Shown: in pieces, positions 21,782 through 33,100 of the stretch
Position numbering within the stretch: position 1 is the first letter of the stretch
Layout of the letters: the number at the start of each line of letters is the position of its first letter
DNA from: Catenaria anguillulae PL171
Taxonomy: Eukaryota > Blastocladiomycota > Blastocladiomycetes > Blastocladiales > Catenariaceae
Assembly: GCA_002102555.1 (NCBI GenBank)
Contig: MCFL01000004.1
Coordinates: 806,001-870,000, forward strand
Direction of reading: 5' to 3'
Length of the DNA: 64,000 bases
Notes under the pieces: model-generated
The model's database searches: none
The model's input: only the letters and a program-made list of their open reading frames with translations
What the model was told of the DNA's origin: nothing
Translations under genes and position numbers: made by a program

Positions 21782-22251
21782 CCGGATTCAGGAAAGTAGC
21801 CATGACTGCTTACAACTTGTCGCACGCCGAAGCGTTGATTGCTTGACATCACTGGTGTGAGACATCTCAATATCTGTGAGTGGTGGAACATGCAAGCGAT
21901 CCGGGTAACTGCAACAACGATAACGATCATATGTGGCACCGACATTGGTTATCTGACTGTGTTCAATGAATTCTCAATGCACACCATTACTCAAGACGTC
22001 CTCCTTAGCGTCTTGGCGATTGCCAGACCCGCTCCGTTCCTGCCTTCAGTTTGCCAGGACTGGACATGCCTTTGTCAATCAGAAAGCCATATCCGCCGCT
22101 CGTGGTTGCACCAGCTCGTTTTCAAGTCGCAATTGCCGCTCAGCCTCACCGACGCAAAGGCCTTTGCTAATTCTGACGCCCCAATCCCCCGCTTTCAGCA
22201 ATTCCTCATGTCCAGATTACCAAACGGACCCAACCGACGCGAGTACGGTTT

Positions 22252-24285
22252 ATGTTGTCGCATGCGAGTGCCATGGCCCCAATGCCTCCTCTTGCGGATC
22301 CTTTGCTCAGAGAAACCATCGTTGCCGACTTTTTGGGTCCCTCTGGTCTCTTCGCCCGTGAACAGAGCCTGGCCGTGACGAAGTGTCCTTTGGAAACGCC
22401 TCTCGAGGCTGCCCTGAGCAATTGGCTGGAGACATCGTCGAGATGTACTCAGCGATGGCACCCCGTTTCAGACTCAATCATGTTTGTTTTGTTTCTCCTC
22501 CAACCGGGGATACAGATCGATTCCGTCACGCTCTTCCATTGCTGACGTCCTCCATCCGACCCTCGCAACTGAACAGCTGCCAGTTTTCCATTGGGCACAG
22601 CTCATGCTTGATGGGCGGCCTGAAGTTCGAGTCAACATTCGCGACCTTGCCCGCAGCGACGATTCCCTCGGGTTCCCCATGTTTCTTGCCTTGCTCTGTT
22701 TTCTCGAATTGCTTCCCACCGCCCTACAAGCTGTTTTCGACACATTTCCGTTCACAATTGGCGCCTTTGCCGATTGGATCCGCGCGCATCCCCGCCTGCA
22801 TGGCTTGCTGCAAACGGCCGTTTCCACAGTCGCTAATGTTGATCGGGTCACCGCTGTCTTTTCCTGGTTCGAAGCGCACGACATGCCACTTTCCTCCTTT
22901 ATTTTGTTCTCGCTTACCTCACGCTGCAACGACTTTGCAGTCGTGCGGTATTTGATGATTCATCACAACTTTCTCATCTTACCTCAATTCACCAGCAGGC
23001 GTGATTGGTGGGCCATTGGCGATGAGCTCGCTGGTTGGCTCACAAGCGGGTTTCATGACCTTGAATTGCTACAAATTGCCTTGGCGCATGGCGTCCTTAA
23101 CAGGCCGCCCTCACCGCCGTCATGGGCGATGCATTTGTTCGGGATCACTCGGAATGTTGCCGCCATTATTCGAAACCATGTCATTCAAAGCGACGAGGAC
23201 GGCTCTGAGCTGCTTTGGGTTTACAAATCAAGTACCTACTTACATGCACACATGTCTTCTCAGGACATATCCACGTTGGCTGACGTGCACACTGTTTCAT
23301 TTCCAGCCTTTGAATCCACCTGGAAGCCCCGCACCATGATTCTCACGTCTGCCTCGGCCCTGGCCGCGCTTTCCTCTTTTGTCAACTGCTTTGTTCAAGA
23401 TGGGGGCAACATTCTTGACCTGATCCCCGGCCACGAGCTCGCTGAACCACTCACCTTCCACAATCACCTGTTTTTCAACTTGACTCTCGACCAACCGCTT
23501 CCGTACCTGGACATCTTGCGCAAGCAACTGGGCCAAATGCGGTGGTATTGTGACTCGCGCCACGATTTGCGTGCTTGCACCTTTCTCACGAACCGAGTTC
23601 ATCGCCTCATTGCCGCCGCGTCAGCTCAAGATTCATGCCTCGAGCTCACATCTCGGATCTCTTCGCGATGGTCGTTTGCCGACATTGCCAACGGAATCAT
23701 TGCAGTTCTGCTTGTCTACGGCCAATCGCTCAGGGACCAGCACACTGCGCCTGTCTCGTCGTCCATCGCATGCCCATCATGACCTCACCGCCACTTGTTT
23801 TGCACGCCCTCGTGGACGCATGGACCGCACTTGTCGCGACTCCTCAAGGTCCAGAAATGCGCAAGTTTGCCCATCGCAAGGACCAAGACCTGCACCTTCA
23901 AACCCAACTGGGTCTCGGGCAACTTGCATCGGACGCCCCGCCGGCACTGGCCGATTTTGAGCAGCTTGCGTTCAACTCGTTATACATCATTCATCCGCAT
24001 CTCGCAATTCAAGCGATTCTGTGGACCCCCGCGGCAGCGCGTCAGTTTGGCGCTGCACTCTTTTCACACATGGATTCGGTGAAGGATCAGCTCTCGGGTG
24101 CAATTGCGCTGGTTCGAGTGGTGGCCGAGCAAGGTGGAGTCGATTGGGTAGTGGCATGTTTGCGGCACATACCAGCGCAATGTTGGGGCAGCCACTGTTG
24201 GGTAAAGCGTTCCAAAACATGCGCGGAAGTATGCCGAGGTCATCAGGGATGGGATTGCGAAAGCTGGAATTCAAGTGAGGCTTGA
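22252..24285 (+). CDS. Unrecognised large helical protein between the SLC12 paralogues
   Basis: The best-supported part is the open frame 22484-23782 (432 codons), with dense hydrophobic and polar helix patterns such as MFLALLCFLELLPTALQAVF and a later LSSFVNCFVQDGGNILDL. A second protein-like frame continues it from about 23770 (TSPPLVLHALVDAWTALVAT, IIHPHLAIQAILW) to 24285. The two are off by one base and no convincing intron joins them, so either a base is missing near 23770 or the gene is broken. A likely N-terminal exon starts at Met 22252. The overall pattern suggests an alpha-helical repeat or scaffold protein, but no family was recognised. It lies on the strand opposite to both transporters. 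Confidence 0.5.
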
Positions 24286-24582
24286 ATGAAGCTCTGGTTC
24301 TCGCAAGATTGTTTGAGCGTCACATGCCTTGGTTCCCCTTTATCCCACAAGTACATGATTGTTTACGTTTTTGCTTGCATCAATTTCGCTGCTGGTGAAC
24401 TCACCAGCATTGCGGAGATTATGATTGAAAAGACAACAGTGAAACATAAATACAGAGAAAGTGGCAACAAGAGGAGTGTGGGGTATGTCGGAAAATGTGA
24501 GTGAGCTGGACGTATCAAATGAGTTTGGAGACAAGTGCGAGCGTTGAGAACACGGCCAAGTAATATGAACAGTTGTGTGAGA

Positions 24583-27500
24583 CTAAACGACTTCGAGGCC
24601 ATTTCCTTTGACCAGGATGATGCGTGGTATTCCACTGCAGAGGGTCTCAAGGTACTCGACATCTGCGCAATGCAACCAACGCGATTTGTCAGCCCTCAAC
24701 GAGAAAGCATGAAAGCATGGACAATGGAAATGCATATGGGAAACGTACAGTCCAGGGCGGGCTGTTGTGCGTTGGGAGCGGGTAAGTTACAAAAGATCAG
24801 GCTGGCATTGGCCGAGTGCTCTTGCATGAGCTGGTTGATGCGAACAGAAGTGTTGATAAAGTCGACTCGCCTCTTGTTCGCCCTACGAATGCGCCGACAA
24901 CGTGAGAGCTCTGCGGCCGTAACTAATACGAAGGGGCAATCAAGGGAAGAAGTGCGCACAAAAGGCGTTGAATAGCCGCAGGAGCGGCCATGGCGAATGA
25001 GCCGGATCGGGTCATGAGCAACCCCTGCGACTTGGACTGCGAGGTAGTGTCGGGTCAGTACACGGGTAGGTATACGAGCGCATGACTTGGAACACTGGCG
25101 CACCCTCCTCCTCATTCCTGGTGAAGCAGCGGCGGACAACTGCTCCAACAAGGCATGCCTTGATTCCATGCGCAATGTCATTTCGTGCACGAATTCCGAC
25201 ACATCTTGCTCGCCAATTTCCAGCACATGAGCCTCGGCCTGAATCCGCAACACTTCAAGACTCTCAATCAAGTTTCGCTCCATCTCAATCGAGTTGTCGC
25301 AAAGCTGTGCCACAGCAAACACACGCAACTTGCATCCTCGCCAAACTGAGTGTCGCTGGAAGAGCCAAGGCAGGAGCCGGAGGATACCACCGTCATGCAC
25401 AATCCTATCGTGAGCAGAGTCAGTCGACGGAATAAAAATGCGAGCGAGCACATGGGAAAGAAACACAAGAGTACAAACCAATACACATCAATCGTCCCGG
25501 CCTGTGGCATCGCAATCGGCCAGCCCTCGACTCCTTTCACCAACAGGAGCGCCTTCTCGAGTATAATCACGCTACGAATCGTCTCAACAAACTCGTTGGC
25601 CCTGGTCCAATCCCACGGTTTCCATTCATCAGTTGCACCTTCAAGCTCCTCACGCACCACTTGCCCCGGCATCCTTCGCCTCGGAAACGCCAGTACTATG
25701 GTATTGGGCCGTAGCGCACCCAACCGGTAGACTGCACCACGCTTACAACCCCGTCCAGCCAACTCCGGCACATTACCGCCTGCGCAAACGCCTCGACTCT
25801 GAGATCGCGCAACATGGCCTGCAACTCGCTCGTGACGCGGCTCGCGCGGCTCTGCTTGACAGCCGCATTCAAGTCACTCGTCACAATACATGCGCACACA
25901 ATGCTCAATCCGCCGCTTTTCTTGAGCTGCTTGACGAGCGCGGCAATGTGCCGATGCGTTTCTGGGTCGTCGGGCGGCAAAAACGCAAGCACTTGCGGGC
26001 GCCAAATCCCTGGCGTCGCATTGGGAATCGACTCGAGGCGCCACAGGTTCTGCTGTGCCATTTGCAACGCCAAGCTCCACCATCCCTCGGCACCCCAACT
26101 GCCCTTTGCGCCGTGCAGCTCAATCACGCGGTACACAATGAGCGTCACGGCCAGCGACACGAGCGCCACCCACCACGACAACAGGAACATGAGTCCCAAG
26201 CACAAGATGGTTCCGGCAAGCGACAAGGTCCAGTGATATAAGGGCCACGTCGGCCGCCACCCAGGCGTGCGCGTGAATCCGCCCAGTGCAGTTGCCGCAT
26301 TGAGCCCCGCGTACGTGATGAGAAAACATTGCGTTGCGATGGGCGCAATTTGATTGAGTTCGCCGACGAGAATCAGCCCGACGGCAAATGTCAGAGTTGT
26401 CAGCGGCACGGCGTACTTGAACTTAAGCCACCTGTCAAACGAAAGCAGCTGGTCGCGCGCCATGGCGCGCAGCATGCCCTGAGCTCCGAGGCTGGCTTGC
26501 ATTGCGACGCCGAGCGCGGCCGTCAGCGTGGCCGTGTATCCAACGGCTGGGTGCGGCCAGGACACAATGGACAAGATGAGCAGGGGTTGCGTGCGAAGAG
26601 CTTCGGGCCGGATCATCGCGCCCATGAGCAGAGTGGTGAGAAAGTAGACGGCGGTCGAGACGAGGATGGCGGCGAGCGTGCCGCGCGGGATAGCGCGGGA
26701 TGGGTTACATACGAGCCCGGATTTGTTGACACCAGCCATGATTCCTGGAACGAGTAACAAAACATGTCGGTGAGTCAAACGTAAACATGAAGCGGGAACT
26801 TGGTAAGGTAGGTAATCATGGGCGAACCTGTGACCATGGGGAAGAAGAGCGCAAACTGAGAGACCCAAGACGCGTTCTGTGGAACCCCTTGCGTGTTGGG
26901 TGCGCCAAAGTGTGGCGGAAACGCCGTCGCAAGGTCCGGATGCGGGTTGACGATGTCGGGGTGGGATTCCGTGAGACGGGGGGCGGATACCAGTGACCCA
27001 AGCATGAGCACGAGCGTGAGAAAGGTGAGCGCGCCTAGGGCCGCTACGGAGCGGTTGACCTGCACGTACACGTCAACGTGAATATCACAGTTTGAGATTG
27101 CAAAAGCAAGAGGAGTGCAAAGAGACCGAAAATCATGGCGTACAATGGAAGGGCGCAAGAGTGTCAGAGCGATGATGGCTGTAATTGCGATCGTGCCAGT
27201 CAAGCGATCCGTTTGCCGAGCATCGTTGAACCCAAAGAACTCGGGAAGAATATGCTCCTATTAGCCATTGAACCTACGTGAGTTTTTCAATGGTTTTTGG
27301 AGCTTTGGGCGAGCATGGTGACGCACCCGAAGAACTTCCACTGCACCAATGACGTTGGTGGCAACAGAGAAGGCGAGACTGAGAAAGTACAACAGCCCGA
27401 TACTGCCTCCGACCTCTTTTCCAAGAGTCCGACTGAGTAGATAGTAAGGACCGCCACCTGTCCGCAAGTCATCTCGTAAGTTTTTCAGTCCACCGATTCA

Positions 27501-28286
27501 GTGGAAAGGAGCGGGAACTACCGGCTAGCGTACGTTACTCAGAATTGCCCCCATCGATGCTGCCGTAATCATTGTCTACAGAGACGCGACCAAGTCAGCA
27601 ACGTCAGCTAACGAAGAAAAACAGGTGATGGCGCAAGACGTACACAAGTGACTGCCACTGCCAGATACGACAAGGTCAATCCGACCCCAGAGACGCCAAT
27701 TATCCACCCCAGTCGCGCAAAGTACACGATGCCAACAATACATTGCAAGACTGGTAGGAACACGCCCGATACGATACCAAGCATGGGCGCTGGCGGCGGC
27801 GGAGCTGGTGGCGGGAGCCCAAGAAATGCCGAAGGATGAGCTGGCTCTGTTGGTGTGTTTGGAGTTGACGACTGGAGGACGTGGGAAACTGGTCGCCGAT
27901 TTGTCCCGTCTTCCTGAGCCACGGAAAGTCGTTGACAATGGTCAGAGTATGCGACGTAAGTGCACGGATGGAAAGGACATGCAGCGAACCTCGAAAAGCG
28001 CCAGGGCCGATGTGACGGAATTGACGGTGAGCTCTGCGGGATTCTGTCCGAGCATCAAGTGCGACGGCAGCAGCGGATACGACGGGCCAACCGGTCGGCC
28101 GCCTGAATCTTGTGCGTCAGAATCGCCCGTGGCCGGTGTCGATGTGTCGATGAGCGCATCCACGAGCAATCGCGACGACGAGTTGTGTGGGTTGAGTGGA
28201 GCGATGAGGACTCGGCGGCTGCCAGCCCACAGGCCGATCGCCGTCGTTGAGCTGCAGCTGCTGCTTGTCCGGTTGGATGAAAACAT
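24583..28286 (-). CDS. SLC12-family cation-chloride cotransporter, copy B
   Basis: Same architecture as copy A. Exon 1 (28286-27990) encodes a Ser-rich 99-residue N-terminus. Exon 2 (27913-27644) has a Pro-rich stretch and TM1 SGVFLPVLQCIVGIVYFARL. A short exon TMITAASMGAILSN follows (starts 27575), then TGGGPYYLLSRTLGKEVGGS. Later blocks are LFFPMVTG, a separate GIMAGVNKSGLVCNPSRAIP exon, SWPHPAVGYTATL, NQIAPIATQCFLITYAGLNA and the cytoplasmic domain ending YLETLCSGIPRIILVKGNG, EVV. The last intron (donor GTACGT) occupies the same site as the GC-donor intron of copy A, so intron positions predate the duplication. There are no clear frame slips in the membrane core. Vacuolar location is inferred from Vhc1. 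Some middle exon edges are approximate. Confidence 0.85.
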
Positions 28287-28722
28287 GGTGGCAAGTCGGG
28301 GATGAATGGTTGCATCGAGTTAAGTGGAAGGGAATCATCGAAAAGATTCTCCATGCCACGCCGACCGGTGGAGCAGACCCGCGACCATCAGCGATCGATT
28401 TCGTGTCCAGTGGGTGTTTTCCGCGTCGCTCATTCGCCGGCCGTCTCCCAGCCATGGCGAGATACGTAACATATCTGGCCCCTTTCGCTGCTCAGGTGAA
28501 ATGCAGAAGCGTCAACAGGTATCCATGCACGCCAGTAGCGTCCACCGTCCAGCGTCCCATTCGCAAACCGAGTGTATAATGAGGTGCGGGCACATGCAGG
28601 ATCGCAGAGAAAGACAAAAAGAGACAAGGCAAAGAATGGCAAGGAATCAAGTACATAAGGGCAACAACACTATGTCAGTAGTGTCGGGGCGGAAACAAAG
28701 TGCATCACACGCTGGAATGCTT

Positions 28723-29210
28723 TTACCACAGGTTGAGGAACTTTTCGTCGGCAACCAAAATGGTCGGCGGCACATAGCGCTTGGTGTGGTAAATCTTGCG
28801 TGCCTCCTCCCAGTTGGCAACGCCGGCCATTGCCTTGCGCTCAATCTCCTCCTGTTGCTGCAACAGACGGGCCTCACCACGATCGGCCTCGGCTTGCAGG
28901 AGCGGGACAAGGTGAATGCGGGACCAAGTTTGCTCGCGACGGAGCTCACTAGAGAGTGGTTGAATGAGGAGTCCGCATGTGAGAAACAAGTCCGACTGTT
29001 TTCGACTGGGGATAGGAAGATGAGGAAAACAAACCGGCGCTCACGAATGCCCTGAATGGTCCAGTACCAGCCGTAGGCGCAGATACCAATGACCGAGGCA
29101 AAGAGGACGGCACCCGACGGGCCGCGGGCGGGCAGGTTCCGCTTGTACCGCAGGGGCTCAAAGCCGCCCTTTGGTGGCATATCTTGGACGTAGCCGACGT
29201 TTTGCGACAT
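28723..29210 (-). CDS. NDUFA13: Complex I accessory subunit NDUFA13/GRIM-19, two exons
   Basis: Supernumerary subunit of mitochondrial NADH:ubiquinone oxidoreductase. Exons are 29210-29035 and 28948-28723 (intron 86 bp, donor GTTTGT), giving 133 residues (human 144). The family N-terminus QDMPPKGGFEPLRYKRNLPA, then RGPSG, matches animal QDMPPPGGYGPIDYKRNLP. One transmembrane helix (VLFASVIGICAYGWYW) is followed by IRERRELRREQ, then HLVPLLQAEADRGEARLL and the terminal TKRYVPP motif (animal TRWVPP). It has no cleavable presequence, as usual for this subunit. Confidence 0.95.
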
Positions 29211-29469
29211 GATTGGGCGATAGAGACTGAGTGATGACGTTGGCTACAAGACAGCATCAGAAAGGCGTTTCGAACAGATGTATTCAATTGGGTGAGCCCT
29301 CTGACGTTACGAGTCTCTGCGATGGGTGCGCAGCGGACGGCGAATTGACATTGAATCTGTGCGGCAGCTTGGACGCCGCGATGAGGCATGGCGTCGACGG
29401 CGACGGCGTAGACCATGGGGTGGTGATTGTTGTTGATGGTACATACATTCCAAAAGGTAGGATCGGTCA

Positions 29470-29580
29470 CTAGGATTCCATGGACAGATACTCACGATTC
29501 AGGAATTTCACATTATGATTGTGCTTTGTGAAGCAATTTGGATCGGCGTAGTTTGTGGGCCGCCGATCGCGCTCTGACAT
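29470..29580 (-). CDS. Possible 36-residue small protein, unrecognised
   Basis: A short open frame beginning MSERDRRPTNYADPNC and ending EYLSMES, upstream of NDUFA13 on the same strand. Composition is protein-like and it starts with a clean ATG, but there is no homologue I can name. It could be an upstream frame in a long 5' leader of NDUFA13. Confidence 0.2.
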   Translation of the reverse strand: MSERDRRPTNYADPNCFTKHNHNVKFLNREYLSMES

Positions 29581-29945
29581 CTTGGTGAATGATCCAATCC
29601 AAACAGTAACAATCTATTGATCATGACAGCCAGACGAGACAGACGAGACAGTTACTGCACTCGTGCCTTCTTCCACGACACTGCAGGCAAACAGGAGATA
29701 GAGATGTGGGAAAAGTGAGCAACGGAAGAGCAGGAGCGTTGTTTTGCGAGAGTGAACCCATACCGATTTCCTCACAATCGCCACTGGGGGCCGCAGACTC
29801 GGAAGCTGAGCGTTTGATCGGGCAGTTGCAAAGTGGTGACCTGCCAAAGTGGACCGCAAGAATTGTGAGAACACCATCATCATCAACATGCAGAGGCCCA
29901 CACGCGGAAAAAGCCACGCCACATTTGCAAGCAATCCGGCCGGCT

Positions 29946-30590
29946 CTAGTGGGGGTACAGTATCAATGAAAGTGGCAGGGTGTAAATAAGCAGGAGTACA
30001 ATGGTGCACGTGTTGCAAATGCAAATGACGTACAAAGCAGCAGGAAGGAGCACGGAGAGCTTGAAGACAGTGGCGAGGTCTTGCCCATGTCGCTTGGGCG
30101 TCACGTTGCACAGTACTTTGACCACTCCTATTAATACATCGGAAGTTCATCAATTAGCTTGCAACCAACGTGAGCACAGCGGTTACTCTTTAAGTTCGTA
30201 GGAAACGCGTACCAGCACGGAGATCACATGGCATGACCCCAGAGGCCATGTGGCCAATGACGTTGGCATAAGTGCAAATCGGCGGGAGCAAGACATGTTC
30301 GAGTTTGACGGCGTAGTCGTTGACTTGAATGTACGGGTCAGCGAAATCCTTGGCATCGAAAAGGTCAAACCCGAAAAAAGCATCGGTGTTGCTGTTGTCC
30401 AAGACCATGAAAGTTCCAACAATCACTTTCAACCATGTCATGGCACCATGCTGCGTGGCGACACACATCTTGGCAGAGTAAAGATGTGGAGGAAGCTTAG
30501 TAGTGGTGTCAGGGAGGTCAATGGGCGTGAGCACTGTCACAAAAGAAAAACCGAGGCATTCCCCATCGGGACTTGAGACGAGGTCATGTT
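29946..30590 (-). CDS. Unrecognised membrane-anchored protein, C-terminal part
   Basis: Two frames join through a plausible 76-bp intron with donor GTACGC and an AATAG acceptor, giving ASGVMPCDLRAG then VVKVLCNVTPKRHGQDLATV and a hydrophobic C-terminal helix (LSVLLPAALYVICICNTCTI). Upstream lies MTWLKVIVGTFMVLDNSN and FGFDLFDAKDFADPYIQVND. The 5' end is not resolved. It may begin independently near 30590 or be spliced to upstream sequence that now carries the Helitron-type segment. No domain recognised. Confidence 0.35.
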
Positions 30591-32689
30591 GATAGAGGTA
30601 GCTGCAAAGCGGGGTGCGTGTGAAAGCCTGAAAGGGGCAGGTTGGATGGTTGCATGCCAGGCACAACTTGCAACAACAGGCATTGGACAATCTCGGCCTT
30701 GGAGTAGTTGTTGCGACGACAAGCGAAACGCAAGTCCACGTCTGCCGCCTCTTCGTCCTTGTCCGACATTGGCCAGGCGAGCACACCAAACGGGTCTAGG
30801 TGCGGGAACAGCATCGTGATTTGGTGCACGTTCCGGAAGTCGAGAAACTTGTGACGTGGGCAATGCCCTTGCCTTCGCCGCCTGTTGAATCTGTGGCCTT
30901 GGTGTCGCCACCAAACACATCACCAGCACAAGCGTCGGCATTCGCATCACCATCGACATCGCCATCAGCGGTTGTTGAGCTGTCTCCATCTGCCTGACCA
31001 CCCGCCTCTGACCCATCATCAACCTTGTCGGGGTCGTGCTCAAGTTGCAACAAGTCGAAATCAGCGTACGAATGATCGACGAGCGCAGATGGATCCTCGG
31101 CGAATTCAGTGTTGGCAACCGCCTCCTCAAATGCTTCATGAGCCATGGGGCCCGTGTCACACGCACGCTTGAGGTTGGCAACGGAATCTTGTGATGTCCC
31201 GTCGCACAAAATGGCGGTGCCAGTCTCAATCATGACGAAGTCGCCGTCGTCGCCGCCGCCCCTGGCCTTGCCATCCACGTCCATGGCATCCTCCTGCGCA
31301 GCCCCACTTGACGCCGGGGCAGACTCGCTCCCCATGCCCTTGAGCTCCTCGCCGCCCCGGCCGCGACACGTCCGACTCAACCACCTGCGCATCTCGCATG
31401 TGCTTTTGCACCGCGGGGTCCTCGGGATCGACCCACACGACGCGCACACCGAGCTGGTCCTCTGACGACTCAAGGTCTTGGAGCCGTTCTTGATCGAGCG
31501 CCGCATTGCGGTACACCCAGTTGTTGGCGCGAATTTCGTTGACGGCAGCTTCGAGGTCAGCGGGCGGGCAGGTGTACTGCTTTTTGACGAACTTGGCAAG
31601 CTTCGGGTCCTTGGCATCACTAACAAAGATGACCGTCAGCAAGCCTTCATTCAACGGCCGGGGAAGCTTGTCGTATGCCGTGCCACGCGAGTGGTCGTGC
31701 AAGATGGTGTGGGACTTGAGCACTTGACCATGCGGCATGACGACGTCGATGAGGGTCGACAGGTTGCCAAGGGCCATCATGCGTTGGCCAACCCAGTTGA
31801 GCTTGTTGACCGAGTCGAGCTGGCCGTACATGAGGCCGTCGCAGAGGGCGCCGCGGGGCGGGCAGTTGATGTTGGCGCGCTATTGGATGTGCACCATTAA
31901 CAATGAGTCAGTTGTGCTCACCGTCGAAGTGAATGCGATGGAAAAGACGTACGTCCGCCACAAACCAATCCTTGTCGTAAAGAGTAACTTGGCGGATCCA
32001 GTTCAACAGCCGGCTGTTGTTGAGAGCCGCTGCCGCCGCGTCGCCCGCCTTGACCTTACCCGTACCCTTGGCTACCTTGGCCTCTTGCTCTGCCTCGGCT
32101 GCCTCGTTCAAGGCCTTTTCCCAAGCCTTGGCCTTGGCCAAAATATTGTCGTGTACAGTCTTGGTCATGTTGATGGCGGTCAATACGAGCTTGTTGCCAA
32201 CTTGGCGCACAACCAAGCCGGGTTTGACCACGACCATGCCCTTGAAGCGTGCGTCAACTGACGAGCAATCATACTGGGCGAGCAGAGGCTTGGGGAAGTT
32301 GACGTGGATTGGAGCGAAGAGGTGGCGCATCACCTCCCAGGCAAACGACTGGGACACAGAGCGAGTGAGTGAGCAAAACACAACGCAGGCGCTCGAAATG
32401 ACGGAATGGAATAATACCGTGTTGACAGAAACGGCCCAAGTGACCATTTCCGCGTTCAAGTCGCGGACGCGAGGGTTGTGCATGCACTTTTACGTGAACA
32501 TGCGTTCAACGTCGGCAATAGATCAGCTTGGGCTTGCTCATCAAACGGCGTGAGAAGGTGAGATTTCCGAATTGTATCAAGGTTTGTTTGGAACGACTTA
32601 CTTTGCTCTGTAACCGCAGCCTTTTGCTCAATACGCTGCGTCTGCACACGGTCCATCGTTTTGGACTTCGCAAGAGGTGGGCGATCCAC
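30591..32689 (-). mobile_element. Helitron-type DUF6570 / Helitron_like_N coding relic
   Basis: Minus-strand frames give, in order, a basic N-terminus with VVKPGLVVRQVGNKLVLTAI, then INCPPRGALCDGLMYGQLDS, a segment MPHGQVLKSHTILHDHSRGT with LPRPLNEGLLTVIFV, EIRANNWVYRNAALD, a long acidic linker and RNVHQITMLFPHLDPFGVLA. The ANNxxY and FPHLDPxG blocks in this order match the DUF6570 and Helitron_like_N regions of fungal Helitron proteins. I see no HUH Rep motif and no PIF1 helicase motifs in the window. The frame shifts at least twice (near 31370 and near 30840) without a usable intron, so this looks like a decayed or truncated copy. Element ends were not found, and coordinates mark only the coding relic. 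Confidence 0.5.
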
Positions 32690-33100
32690 GAGCCAAGGAG
32701 GGACTTGGTCGATTCAATGAAGCGAGATAGTTCGAGACCGTTTCGGCCGTCTTGGACTTAATTCCCTTTGTTTTTGATAGCATGGTGTTTTGGCAAAGGG
32801 ACTGGTGGAAAAGCTTTATGGATTACAAGTTCTACATTTTCATAGACTGTGTGGAAACGCTGAACCGATGTTTTCAACATCAGGGGCTGTGGATCGGGGA
32901 TCGGCAGGCGTGTTCTGAAAGTTCAATCGGTGGGCGTCTGAACAAAACGACGCAGGAACTCAAGGGACAGCCCTCATGCTGCGATTCTGAACGTGAGCTC
33001 ACAAATGGCAAAAAAATCGGTAACGAATCAAATCCGAAAGAAATAACCAGATACAACAATAAATTAAAATGCCTACAAGTACAAGCTATTGACCAAAAAA
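32690..33100. other. Intergenic, no gene seen
   Basis: AT-richer stretch between the Helitron-type relic and the 3' end of the DEAD-box gene. No feature recognised. Confidence 0.4.

Noticed and set aside
29211-29470. Upstream coding extension in front of NDUFA13
   Set aside because: The open frame continues upstream in another phase, but it needs a GTGAGT donor unlike the local consensus and adds sequence foreign to the family; NDUFA13 is complete without it.
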